This document shows, piece by piece, positions 1 through 6,594 of a stretch of 8,541 bases of DNA. Position 1 is the first letter of the stretch, and every line of letters starts with the position of its first letter. The notes beneath the pieces were generated by a model. The model was not told the origin of the DNA, made no database searches, and worked only from the letters and a program-made list of their open reading frames with translations. Position numbers and translations under genes: made by a program. The stretch is from Treponema sp. (GTDB taxonomy: Bacteria; Spirochaetota; Spirochaetia; Treponematales; Breznakiellaceae): contig JAITJV010000228.1 in the NCBI GenBank assembly GCA_031278755.1, positions 1 through 8,541 on the forward strand. The letters run 5' to 3'.

Positions 1-1391
1 ATTGATCTTTGAGACAACATTCCTGCATCATATTTTTCTTCCACGCCGTCATGCTTGCCGTTCCTGTAGTGGGCGAGGAAGTCAAGACAATGGTAAACTG
101 TCTCCGTTCCGGAATATTGATACCGGTGGGTAATGTCTCCGTAATTGCATTCCAGGTAGAACCCATCCCAGCCGTTCCTTCCCCAGTTGATTTCCGATTT
201 GAGTATGCCCTTTTCGTTGTATTTCCGTTCCGGCCCGTTCTTTTTACCACTTTTGTAAAATGTTTCCGATTTTAACATACCTTCTTCGTAGTATTCTTTT
301 TGCAGCCCATTTTCTTTTCCGTTCTTATAGATCGTTTCCGATTCTATCTTTCCGTTTTTATAGTACCTTTTAAGAACGCCGTCTATGCGCTCGTTTTTGT
401 AAGGGATTTCCGTCTTGAGTTTTGTTTTGCTTTTGTCGTGATACTCTCTTTCCACCCACTCCCGGACCTCGCCCCTTGTCTTTTCATCATTTTCTTCTTC
501 TTCGTCTTCATCTTCGTCTTCGTCATAATCATCATCGTATATTTTTCTGTATCCGTCCTCGTTGCCGTCTTTATAACCGGTCTCCGATTCCGGTCTTCCG
601 TTTTTTCTGTATGTTTTTACTATTCCGTGTATCACGTCGTCCACATAGGGGGTTTCCCGTTTTACTTTTCCATTTTCAAAATATTCCCTGTCTATCCCGT
701 TTTTTTCATTTTCCGCATACGCGGTTTCCTGTTTTACTTTTCCGTTTTCAAAATATTCCCTGTCTATCCCGCTGCGTTCACCGTCTTTGTAACTTGCTTC
801 ACGCAATACGCCGCCGTTCTTTGAATACTGCTTTTCCGTTCCGTTTTGCTCTCCATTGTGGTACTCCCGTTCCCATTCAAGCCAGCCTTTACTGTTGTAA
901 TACTTTTGCATCCCCTCAAAAACGCTGTTTTTCATGGGTATTTCCGATTCAAGCCTTCCCTTTTCATCATACTGTTTCATTATCCCTTCCAGAACATCGT
1001 TTACAAAAGGGGTCTCGCTTTCTATTGTTCCATTGCTACGGTAGTTTTTTTCCACCCCGTTGCGTAAACCGTTTACATAGGGGGTTTCATAGATAACTTT
1101 GCCCTTGTCGTCGTATCGTTTTTCGACGCCGTTTTGCAGTCCGTTGGCGTAGGGCGTTTCCATGAGGGGTTTCCCATTGACGGCGTATGTCCTCACCGTT
1201 CCCTCGGTTTTCCCTTTTTTATAAGGGGTTTCGGAGCAAAGATTGCCGTTAGGCCAGAATGTCCGCACTATTCCCTTCGCGCCGTTTATATCCCCTTCTA
1301 CCTGGATATTGTTTTCCTGCCCGGTTTCTTTTCCTGTTAAAAGGCCGCCGTTCAATACGGCATTGGGCCCTATAATGATCTTTGCCGCCAT
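1..1391 (-). CDS. MORN_2/YwqK-type repeat protein, 3' end outside window
   Basis: The minus-strand frame is open from ATG at 1391-1389 to the left edge: 463 codons and no stop, so the C-terminus is missing. An AAGGGGAAGG ribosome site lies 5 bases before the ATG. Residues 40-279 are ten uninterrupted 24-residue repeats, roughly G-x-x-K-x-Y-x-x-N-G-K-x-x-x-E-T-x-Y-x-N-G-x-x-N. Three more run from 338 to 409, and a degenerate one lies near 440. This is the pattern of the MORN_2 family, often annotated as a YwqK-family antitoxin. The array is broken at about 286-302 by an Asp/Glu-rich tract. I see no signal peptide or membrane segment, so a cytoplasmic protein is likely. Such repeats form extended beta-hairpin arrays; their function is usually unknown, and no toxin partner is visible here. 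The gene appears more AT-rich than its neighbours. I am confident of the reading frame and repeat family, not of any biochemical role. Confidence 0.88.
   Translation of the reverse strand, partial: MAAKIIIGPNAVLNGGLLTGKETGQENNIQVEGDINGAKGIVRTFWPNGNLCSETPYKKGKTEGTVRTYAVNGKPLMETPYANGLQNGVEKRYDDKGKVIYETPYVNGLRNGVEKNYRSNGTIESETPFVNDVLEGIMKQYDEKGRLESEIPMKNSVFEGMQKYYNSKGWLEWEREYHNGEQNGTEKQYSKNGGVLREASYKDGERSGIDREYFENGKVKQETAYAENEKNGIDREYFENGKVKRETPYVDDVIHGIVKTYRKNGRPESETGYKDGNEDGYRKIYDDDYDEDEDEDEEEENDEKTRGEVREWVEREYHDKSKTKLKTEIPYKNERIDGVLKRYYKNGKIESETIYKNGKENGLQKEYYEEGMLKSETFYKSGKKNGPERKYNEKGILKSEINWGRNGWDGFYLECNYGDITHRYQYSGTETVYHCLDFLAHYRNGKHDGVEEKYDAGMLSQRS
484..536 (-). repeat. Low-complexity GAA/GAC/GAT codon tract (acidic)
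   Basis: On the coding strand this is a near-uninterrupted run of Asp and Glu codons, with a few Tyr, Asn and Lys, inside the MORN-repeat gene. It begins at about residue 286 (base 536). Read on the plus strand it is a CTT/CGT/CAT-rich trinucleotide tract. It splits the otherwise regular 24-residue register between unit 10 and the later repeats. Its length could vary by in-frame slippage. Confidence 0.7.
652..771 (-). repeat. Tandem near-identical MORN units within the gene
   Basis: Bases 652-699 and 724-771 are the same 48-base sequence with only two mismatches (46/48), exactly 72 bases apart, which is one 24-residue repeat. They encode repeat units 8 and 9, both containing GIDREYFENGKVK. 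The other units agree only at consensus positions, so this pair looks like a recent in-frame tandem duplication or a gene-conversion product. Confidence 0.85.
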
Positions 1392-1412
1392 TTTTCCTTC
1401 CCCTTGTTCTGT

Positions 1413-1441
1413 ACGCTACATCGGACCGCCGGCGATGTCAA
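1413..1441 (-). promoter_or_regulatory. Possible sigma70-type promoter for the MORN-repeat gene
   Basis: The minus strand has a perfect TTGACA at 1441-1436, a 17-base spacer, and a weak TAGCGT at 1418-1413. This lies a short distance upstream of the ribosome site. The -10 box matches the consensus at only three positions. An alternative TATGAT box lies in the AT-rich stretch near 1470-1475, next to a small TTAAC-N5-GTTAA palindrome at 1479-1493. Which of these is used cannot be decided from sequence. Confidence 0.3.
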
Positions 1442-1513
1442 AGGTCATTAGCGGCAAAAAAACTTTTTTTATCATAATTTAACAAAGGGTTAACAGAATT
1501 TTATTCGTGTTGA

Positions 1514-1604
1514 GGGGTTTAATACCCCGTCGCAAACTACGTTTGCGCGCTTGCTCCGGCTCAAATACCGCAACGCTTAAGATACCGCGGAGCTTGCTCC
1601 GCGG
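1514..1604. repeat. Cluster of three inverted repeats (candidate REP/MITE-like element)
   Basis: There are three consecutive perfect hairpins. GGGGT/ACCCC lies at 1514-1518 and 1524-1528. CGCAAAC/GTTTGCG lies at 1531-1537 and 1541-1547 with a 3-base loop. CCGCGGAGC/GCTCCGCGG lies at 1585-1593 and 1596-1604. The ten-base word GCTTGCTCCG occurs twice in direct orientation, at 1549 and 1592. The cluster sits in the gap between two genes that are both on the minus strand. No hairpin is followed by a convincing T-run on either strand, so a simple intrinsic terminator is not the best reading. It could still help end transcription of the upstream operon. Confidence 0.55.
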
Positions 1605-1682
1605 AGGCTCATTTTTCGCACAACCGGAGAGGATTGGGCTGCGGCGCATCCGGCCGGAATGCGGCCCGGACGCGCATGCGGT

Positions 1683-2477
1683 TTAGCGTTTCTTCTTCCA
1701 CCTGATGTAGACCTGGTGGCCTGCGCCGTTTTCCTGGGGTCTTTCTTCGGTTTCAAACTGGGGAATCGCGCGAAAAAGATCGCCGAGTTTACGGAAGCCG
1801 AAATTCCGCGGATCAAAATCGCCCGTCCGGTTGCTGATTTTTTGCCCCACGCTGCCCAGATACGCCCAGCCTGATTCGTCGGCCAGATCTTCCACCGCAT
1901 CGTGGAGCAGCTTAAGGAGGCGCCTGTCGTCCTTGAATTCCTTGCGCGGGCGGGACGCGGGGCGGGCGTCGTCTTCGTCGCCTTCTTCCTGCTCCCGCAG
2001 TATTTCCGTATAGACAAATTTATCGCAGACCGAGACAAACGCCCGCGGCGTTTTCTTTTCGCCGAAACCGTAAACAGTGTGGCCGCTTTCCCTGAGGCGC
2101 GACGCAAGGCGGGTAAAGTCCGAATCGCTTGAAACGATGCAGAAGCCGTCGAGCTTCTGGCTGTACAGCAGATCCATTGCGTCTATGATCATGGCGCTGT
2201 CCGTAGCGTTTTTTCCCGTAGTATAGGAAAATTGCTGTATGGGTTGAATGGCGTATTCCAGAAGTTTTTCCTTCCAGGATCTGAGGTGGGTGCTGGTCCA
2301 GTCGCCGTAAATGCGCTTGACGCTGGCGACGCCGTATTTGGCTACTTCATCAAGCAGTCCTTCTATAATTGCGGAAGGCGTGTTGTCCGCATCAATAAGA
2401 ACCGCAAGTTTTGTCTGGCTTAATTCAGCCTGCTGGTTTGCCGGGAAAGATGTATTTGAAAACGGCAGTAATGGCAT
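1683..2477 (-). CDS. NYN-domain (LabA/DUF88-type) nuclease-like protein with OST-HTH/LOTUS-like C-terminus
   Basis: The protein has 264 residues. Residues 24-160 fit a NYN domain of the LabA/DUF88 group, which has a PIN-like fold and is typically a metal-dependent RNase. Visible are AVLIDADN (D29, D31, N32), the polar helix TDSAMIIDAMDLL (D93, D99) and IVSSDSDF (D118, D120), which together give the usual acidic cluster. An acidic and Arg-rich linker (162-180) leads to residues 185-260, which resemble an OST-HTH/LOTUS RNA-binding domain (GSVGQKISNRTGDFDPRNFGFRKLGDLF). The start at 2477 is chosen because TTTGGAG lies 7 bases upstream and the preceding gene stops 2 bases before it. The open frame extends further upstream, but that part overlaps the preceding gene and is unlike the family. 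It is the last gene of the helicase operon and probably translationally coupled. Substrate unknown; nuclease activity is inferred from the conserved acidic residues. Confidence 0.88.
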   Translation of the reverse strand: MPLLPFSNTSFPANQQAELSQTKLAVLIDADNTPSAIIEGLLDEVAKYGVASVKRIYGDWTSTHLRSWKEKLLEYAIQPIQQFSYTTGKNATDSAMIIDAMDLLYSQKLDGFCIVSSDSDFTRLASRLRESGHTVYGFGEKKTPRAFVSVCDKFVYTEILREQEEGDEDDARPASRPRKEFKDDRRLLKLLHDAVEDLADESGWAYLGSVGQKISNRTGDFDPRNFGFRKLGDLFRAIPQFETEERPQENGAGHQVYIRWKKKR

Positions 2478-2479
2478 GG

Positions 2480-4645
2480 TTATTCTCCAAAGATTGATTT
2501 TTTTATCCGCCGTAAAAGGCTGATTTTTCCAAGAGGTATGCGTATGGCTTCCCCCGGAACGTGTCCCGCCGGGATGCATCCCGCCGGATCGAGGACGAGT
2601 ATGCTTTCCTCTCCTTTTTTTTCTATGGCCGTTGGAATCCCCCTGGCTTCCACAGGATCTCCCCTGTGGGGCCATGTTACTTCAATGAGTGATTTTGAAG
2701 CTATAGCCTGCCGCGCTATGTTTGCCTTGCCTGCATAATCAAGGCCGCGGGCTTCAAGTTTTTCATAACGTATGGAAGCGCCGTCAAGCTGGGATTCGCT
2801 GAGGATCAGGCGCCTTTCTATGCGGGACAACAATTCGGTCTTTTCCTCTTTTGTAAGGCCTGGTTTTGAAAGGTTTTTCCTGAACCCGTCCTTGATTTCT
2901 TCACGGGCTTTGGTTCTGCCGCCGCCGGCGGAATCCGGAGTTTCATTAAAGGTGAAACTTCGGGCGTGCGGCCTTTCCTCTTTTTCAACAGCCGGGAAGA
3001 AACTGTTCTGCATGCCTTGGACCGACGGGGCGTCCATGCTGTGGCGGGCGATGATGTCTACGCCGGCTTTGATCAGCGCGCCGGCGGCCGTTTCGGTTTC
3101 CGCCGCGGGAAGGAGATAAACCCCGGGGGCCAGGGTTTTCCCGATAAGGCTCCGCAGGGGTTCCGCTTCCGCCAGATACCGCCTGTCTTCCGACAAGGTA
3201 AGAACCGCGCCTTCGATAAGGGCGACTTCACCGTAGCGTTTTTCCCAGTCCTTTACCGTCCATGCAAGGGCGTCGTTTATTCTGTTTCCCGAAAGCCGTT
3301 CAAAGAGGCCGATCATTTCTTCGGCGTTTATGCCGCGGTCAAATCCGCGGACCGCCGAATCGCGGGTCAGCTCAAAGCGCACGGCGGCGCCCGCCTCACG
3401 GACAGCGGAAAAGAAGGCAAGGGAAAGAACATCGGCAAAGGCTATTCCCGGATACACAATCCACGAGAAGGGGGCGTCCATGGCAAGGGACGTTTCCCGC
3501 GCACCTGATTCTCCGGCGGCCGCGTCGTTTGCCGTGTGAACCGCCGCGGCAGGGGCGGCGGCAATAAGATCCGCGGCCGCAGGATGCGCCGCAACCGCGC
3601 CGTCTTTGGTTCCGGTGATGAGTCCGGTTTTTTCCAGCGCGCTAAAAAAACAGTCGGAATGAATTTCATTGCCGGCGGCAACCGCGCCGGCGGCATCCGC
3701 GGCCTCTTCCCTTTCAAGAATAATCAGCCGGCGTTTCAGGGTCTTGGGCGGGTAAAGGGCGCCTTCTTCAAGGGCGCCGAGGAAACTGCCGAAAAGTTTC
3801 GACATTGTGCGTATGCGGTTCCGGTTAAGATACGCCGCCGCTTCGTTGAAAGGTTCTTCCCCGGTCTCAAAACAGTAGATTCCCGCCGCCCAGTATTCAA
3901 GCCTTTCCCTGCGCGAAAGATTTCCGAACGCCCGCAGGCGCTCCGTGTCGGGGAACAGCCTTTCTCCTTCAATACGGAGAAGCCCCAGCGTGTAAAGCCC
4001 CCCCGCAAGAGCGCCAAGGTCGATTCCCGGAAAGACCCGGCTTCCCAGAGACATGATCTTCTTGCGTATTTCCGCCCCTCCCTGATCCCGGAGCGATGCG
4101 GATTTGAAGAAGCAGGGTTCTTCCAGAATGAAAGAAACTATACCGGCTATAAGACAGTCCCCGTCCAGTGTGGGTGTACTTTCACTTCCCCTTTCGTCCG
4201 GGGGAAGTTTCGGGAAAAGGACCCGGCTGTTTTCGGCAAAAGGGGCAAGGACCGGTTCCAGAACGGGATTCAGCGCAAGGCGGAGAAGGCCGTCTTCACG
4301 GAAACGGTAGATGATGAAACGCTCTTCAAGGTTAAGCAGGAGATCCTGAAGGCCGGCGGCGCTCATATCGCCTGAAAAAAAACTTTCCAGTTCTCCCGGC
4401 AGGGGTTCCTGTAAAAGCGCGATGGCGGCGATAAGGGCCGCGTCGTTTTCATCAATGTAAAGGCTTATGGTTTTTCGTATATCTTCGCGGGAAAGGAAAA
4501 CCGCAAGATCTTCCAGCAGTTTCTGTTTATTAAAAGGGGTTTTAACGTTACCAAAAATACTCCGCAAAAGTTCAAAGAACGGACCGTCGGGAAGGGTCAT
4601 CAGGGCGGATTTCCATGCTTCGGCGGATCTAAAGGGTTTCTTCAT
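2480..4645 (-). CDS. XPB-associated protein with XPB/Ssl2 N-terminal-type domain and WYL-like C-terminus
   Basis: The protein has 721 residues. It starts at ATG 4645-4643, which overlaps the helicase stop as ATGA; the open frame continues 40 codons further upstream but only inside the helicase gene. Residues 20-130 look like a winged-helix or helical region. Residues about 391-480 match the pattern of the helicase-associated XPB/Ssl2 N-terminal domain (PF13625-type): FELTRDSAVRGFDRGINAEE followed by DWEKRYGEVAL. Residues 640-715 resemble a WYL-like small barrel (IEVTWPHRGD, then IPLGKISLL). An Ala-rich linker (about 345-385) and a charged segment (about 555-610) separate these parts. There is no Walker A motif, DEAH box or other helicase motif, so it is not itself a helicase. 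An analogous gene pair, XPB helicase plus a large helicase-associated protein, is known in mycobacteria and, as I recall, in Treponema. I infer that it binds or regulates the helicase. Domain limits are approximate. Confidence 0.82.
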   Translation of the reverse strand: MKKPFRSAEAWKSALMTLPDGPFFELLRSIFGNVKTPFNKQKLLEDLAVFLSREDIRKTISLYIDENDAALIAAIALLQEPLPGELESFFSGDMSAAGLQDLLLNLEERFIIYRFREDGLLRLALNPVLEPVLAPFAENSRVLFPKLPPDERGSESTPTLDGDCLIAGIVSFILEEPCFFKSASLRDQGGAEIRKKIMSLGSRVFPGIDLGALAGGLYTLGLLRIEGERLFPDTERLRAFGNLSRRERLEYWAAGIYCFETGEEPFNEAAAYLNRNRIRTMSKLFGSFLGALEEGALYPPKTLKRRLIILEREEAADAAGAVAAGNEIHSDCFFSALEKTGLITGTKDGAVAAHPAAADLIAAAPAAAVHTANDAAAGESGARETSLAMDAPFSWIVYPGIAFADVLSLAFFSAVREAGAAVRFELTRDSAVRGFDRGINAEEMIGLFERLSGNRINDALAWTVKDWEKRYGEVALIEGAVLTLSEDRRYLAEAEPLRSLIGKTLAPGVYLLPAAETETAAGALIKAGVDIIARHSMDAPSVQGMQNSFFPAVEKEERPHARSFTFNETPDSAGGGRTKAREEIKDGFRKNLSKPGLTKEEKTELLSRIERRLILSESQLDGASIRYEKLEARGLDYAGKANIARQAIASKSLIEVTWPHRGDPVEARGIPTAIEKKGEESILVLDPAGCIPAGHVPGEAIRIPLGKISLLRRIKKSIFGE

Positions 4646-6396
4646 GTGCGTTTTTCCACCCAGTGCTGAATGGAATATTTGTACCCCTGTTCCGCAAGAA
4701 ATTTCTGTCTGTTTGCGGCGAATTCTTCTTCCACGGTATAACGGGAAACCAGCGTGAAGAACCATGAATTGCGGCCCCCGGTTGACCCCGTTTCCCCGGG
4801 CCGGCCTTTGGGCCGCAGTATTCTTCCCAGCCGCTGGGCTTCCTCCTGCCGGGAACCGAAGGATCCCGAAACCTGCACCGCCATTGATGCGTCGGGAAGA
4901 TCGATGGCAAAATTGGCGACCTTGGAAACAACAATGATGCGCACTTCCCCCCGTTTAAAGGTGTTGTAGATGCGCTCCCTTTCGGCGTTGGGAGTTTTTC
5001 CGGTGATGAGCGGCGCCTTGATAAGGCGGGCGATCGATTCAAGCTGGGAAAGGTACTGCCCTATAACGAGGATCTGATCTTCCCGGTGGTTTTCAACAAG
5101 TTGTTTTACTATTTCCTCCTTTTGCGGATTCTCACTGGCGATGCGGTACTTCTCGCGTTTGCCCGCAACGGCATAGGGAACCCTGAGCGCTTCGGGCAGA
5201 TCAAGCCGTATCTCGGTACAGGATGCTTCGGCGATCCAGCCCTTGTTCTCAAGATCTTTCCAGGGAATGTCGTAGCGTTTGGGGCCGACGAGGCTGAACA
5301 CGGCGTCCTCCGCCCCGTCTTCCCTGATAAGCGTCGCCGTAAGCCCCAGCCGCCTTACCGCCTGGAGTTCCGCGGTTACCCGGAACACCGGAGCGGGAAG
5401 CAGGTGGACTTCGTCGTAAATAATAAGCCCCCAGTGCCGTTCGCGGAAAAGCCGGAAGTGGGGGAAATCCGCATTGCGGTCAGGACGCCAGGTGATGATC
5501 TGGTAAGTGGCGATGGTAACCGGGGCGCCCGATTTACTGTCGCCTGAATATTCGGCGATTTGTTCGGGGGTAAGTTCGGTTTTGTCCAGAAGTTCTTCTA
5601 TCCATTGATGCACGGCCGCTACATTGGTGGTAAGGATCAGGGTGTTTGTTTTAAGCCATGACATAAGCGTCATCCCGACTACGGTCTTTCCCGATCCGCA
5701 GGGAAGCACCACCACGCCGTAACCGGTACCGGGGCCGCCCGAACCGAATACCGCGCGGGCCGCTTCCACCTGATAATCCCGGGGAGCGAAAGGCCGTCCG
5801 GACGCGCTCTCTTTCCGTAACACAACGTCAAGGTCTTCTCCCTTTACCAAAGGGGCTTCGTCTTTAACCGGCCAGCCGTTTCGAATAAGTTCTCTTTTAA
5901 CCGTTCCCCTGTCGATAAGGCGGAGGGAAAATCCGTCCGGTGTTTTTGCCAGCAATTTTATGAGCGTCTTAATTTCGCCAACTTCCGCCCTGATGGCGGG
6001 ATCTTCGATAACCAGAAGAAGTTCCTGACTGTCCGCGTCCAAGGGTAAAACGGCGGAACCGTCCTGCGCAGAACCGCCGGCTTTAAGCGAAGTAAGGCGT
6101 ATTTTTCCGTATCGCGCCATTGTATCCGCAAAACCTTCGATAATTCCCGAAGGAATGGGAAAACGGGTATAGCCGCTCAGCGTCCCGGCGATATATTCAG
6201 GCGTAAACCCCGCGCTGGCGGCATTCCACAGCGAAAGCGGGGTGATGCTGTACGTGTGTATATGTTCGGGAGACTTTTCCAGCTCCGCAAAAGGCAGGAT
6301 GGCGGTGCGGGCGTCCTCCGCCCCCAGGGCATGCACATCGAGGAGCAGTGTACGATCGCTCTGAACAATCAATGGATTCGCCGGATCAACAGCCAT
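4642..6396 (-). CDS. XPB/Rad25-family superfamily 2 DNA helicase
   Basis: The protein has 584 residues and the full set of XPB motifs. An N-terminal XPB-type domain covers about 6-105 and a linker domain about 125-195. Then come APRDYQ (204-209), Walker A CGSGKT (233-238), LTTNVAAVHQW (255-265), the DEVH box (328-331), GLTAT (351-355) followed at once by the XPB-specific RED motif (358-360), the motif V region SKVANFAIDLPDA (491-503), and motif VI QRLGRILRPKG (521-531). XPB enzymes are ATP-dependent 3'-5' helicases or translocases, best known from TFIIH and nucleotide excision repair. Bacterial members unwind DNA in vitro but their role is little defined. The start at 6396 is the only ATG that begins family-like sequence; the open frame continues to 6579 but encodes unrelated sequence there. 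It is the first gene of the three-gene operon and overlaps the next by ATGA. All catalytic motifs are intact, so it should be active. Confidence 0.95.
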   Translation of the reverse strand: MAVDPANPLIVQSDRTLLLDVHALGAEDARTAILPFAELEKSPEHIHTYSITPLSLWNAASAGFTPEYIAGTLSGYTRFPIPSGIIEGFADTMARYGKIRLTSLKAGGSAQDGSAVLPLDADSQELLLVIEDPAIRAEVGEIKTLIKLLAKTPDGFSLRLIDRGTVKRELIRNGWPVKDEAPLVKGEDLDVVLRKESASGRPFAPRDYQVEAARAVFGSGGPGTGYGVVVLPCGSGKTVVGMTLMSWLKTNTLILTTNVAAVHQWIEELLDKTELTPEQIAEYSGDSKSGAPVTIATYQIITWRPDRNADFPHFRLFRERHWGLIIYDEVHLLPAPVFRVTAELQAVRRLGLTATLIREDGAEDAVFSLVGPKRYDIPWKDLENKGWIAEASCTEIRLDLPEALRVPYAVAGKREKYRIASENPQKEEIVKQLVENHREDQILVIGQYLSQLESIARLIKAPLITGKTPNAERERIYNTFKRGEVRIIVVSKVANFAIDLPDASMAVQVSGSFGSRQEEAQRLGRILRPKGRPGETGSTGGRNSWFFTLVSRYTVEEEFAANRQKFLAEQGYKYSIQHWVEKRT

Positions 6397-6405
6397 ATCT
6401 CTTCT

Positions 6406-6411
6406 ATTATA
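6406..6411 (-). promoter_or_regulatory. Perfect TATAAT box just upstream of the helicase start
   Basis: On the minus strand a consensus -10 hexamer lies at 6411-6406, only 9 bases before the helicase ATG at 6396. If it is used, transcription would begin within a few bases of the ATG and the message would be nearly leaderless. The sequence between, AGAAGAGAT, has only a weak ribosome-site match. No good -35 box is visible at the expected distance (TTTCAT at 6434-6429). Confidence 0.4.
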
Positions 6412-6496
6412 AGGAACAGGAAGAAAAGATGAAAGGTGTACCGGAGGAAAAACCGGAATTGGGAGGGGGGAATGCACCGTGAAGCGGCGCGGCGTC

Positions 6497-6512
6497 GGGA
6501 ATAGTAATTCCC
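6497..6512. repeat. Small inverted repeat upstream of the lacI promoter box
   Basis: GGGAAT (6497-6502) and ATTCCC (6507-6512) form a perfect 6-bp inverted repeat with a 4-base spacer. It lies about where the -35 region of the TATATA box at 6523 would be and inside the divergent intergenic region. It could be an operator half-site pair or chance; there is no second copy in this window. Confidence 0.3.
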
Positions 6513-6522
6513 GGTAAATCCG

Positions 6523-6528
6523 TATATA
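6523..6528 (+). promoter_or_regulatory. Candidate -10 box for lacI
   Basis: TATATA (or TATAGT, two bases on) lies 67 bases before the lacI ATG and immediately upstream of the palindrome at 6534-6568. The same TATATA stands at the same distance from the matching palindrome before modA (7704-7709), which supports a functional role. No clear -35 box is seen, so the promoter may be weak or depend on an activator. Confidence 0.4.
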
Positions 6529-6537
6529 GTAGAGGCC

Positions 6538-6570
6538 GTTCCAAAACCGGCCGGATTTTGAAACAAGCCC
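6538..6570. promoter_or_regulatory. Palindromic operator-like element before lacI (copy 1)
   Basis: This 33-base element matches 7719-7751, in front of modA, at 29 of 33 positions. Its core, from 6539 to 6562, is a near-palindrome with 10 of 12 pairs matching around a GGCC centre. In the register of copy 2, the longer 15-bp stem is only 10/15 paired. It lies between the candidate -10 box and the lacI ribosome site, which suits an autoregulatory operator. It could equally be a dispersed repeat. Confidence 0.55.
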
Positions 6571-6594
6571 AGTAATCATAAAAAGGAGACCTTA

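Noticed and set aside
652..771. CRISPR-like spaced repeats
   Set aside because: The repeats are in-frame protein repeats with a 72-base period and coding variation, without constant repeats and unique spacers.
9..1482. Plus-strand open frames across the left region, up to 224 codons
   Set aside because: They are antisense shadows of the MORN-repeat gene: rich in Phe, Val and Pro with no family resemblance. The minus strand gives a clean repeat protein with a ribosome site.
1585..1604. Intrinsic terminator of the helicase operon
   Set aside because: The hairpin is strong but neither strand has the T-run expected right after it, so I list it as part of a repeat cluster instead.
2478..2675. 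66-codon N-terminal extension of the NYN gene
   Set aside because: It would overlap the preceding gene and encodes low-complexity Gly/Arg/His-rich sequence. The ATG at 2477 has its own ribosome site and begins family-like sequence.
3536..4375. Long plus-strand open frame (279 codons) inside the XPB-associated gene
   Set aside because: It is antisense to a gene with recognisable domains, Arg/Lys/Gly/Phe-rich, with no ribosome site or family signature.
4646..4765. 40-codon N-terminal extension of the XPB-associated protein
   Set aside because: It lies entirely inside the helicase C-terminus in another frame; the ATGA overlap start at 4645 is far more likely.
6397..6579. 61-codon N-terminal extension of the helicase
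   Set aside because: The translated stretch is unlike XPB, crosses the lacI promoter region and the palindrome, and has no suitable ribosome site.
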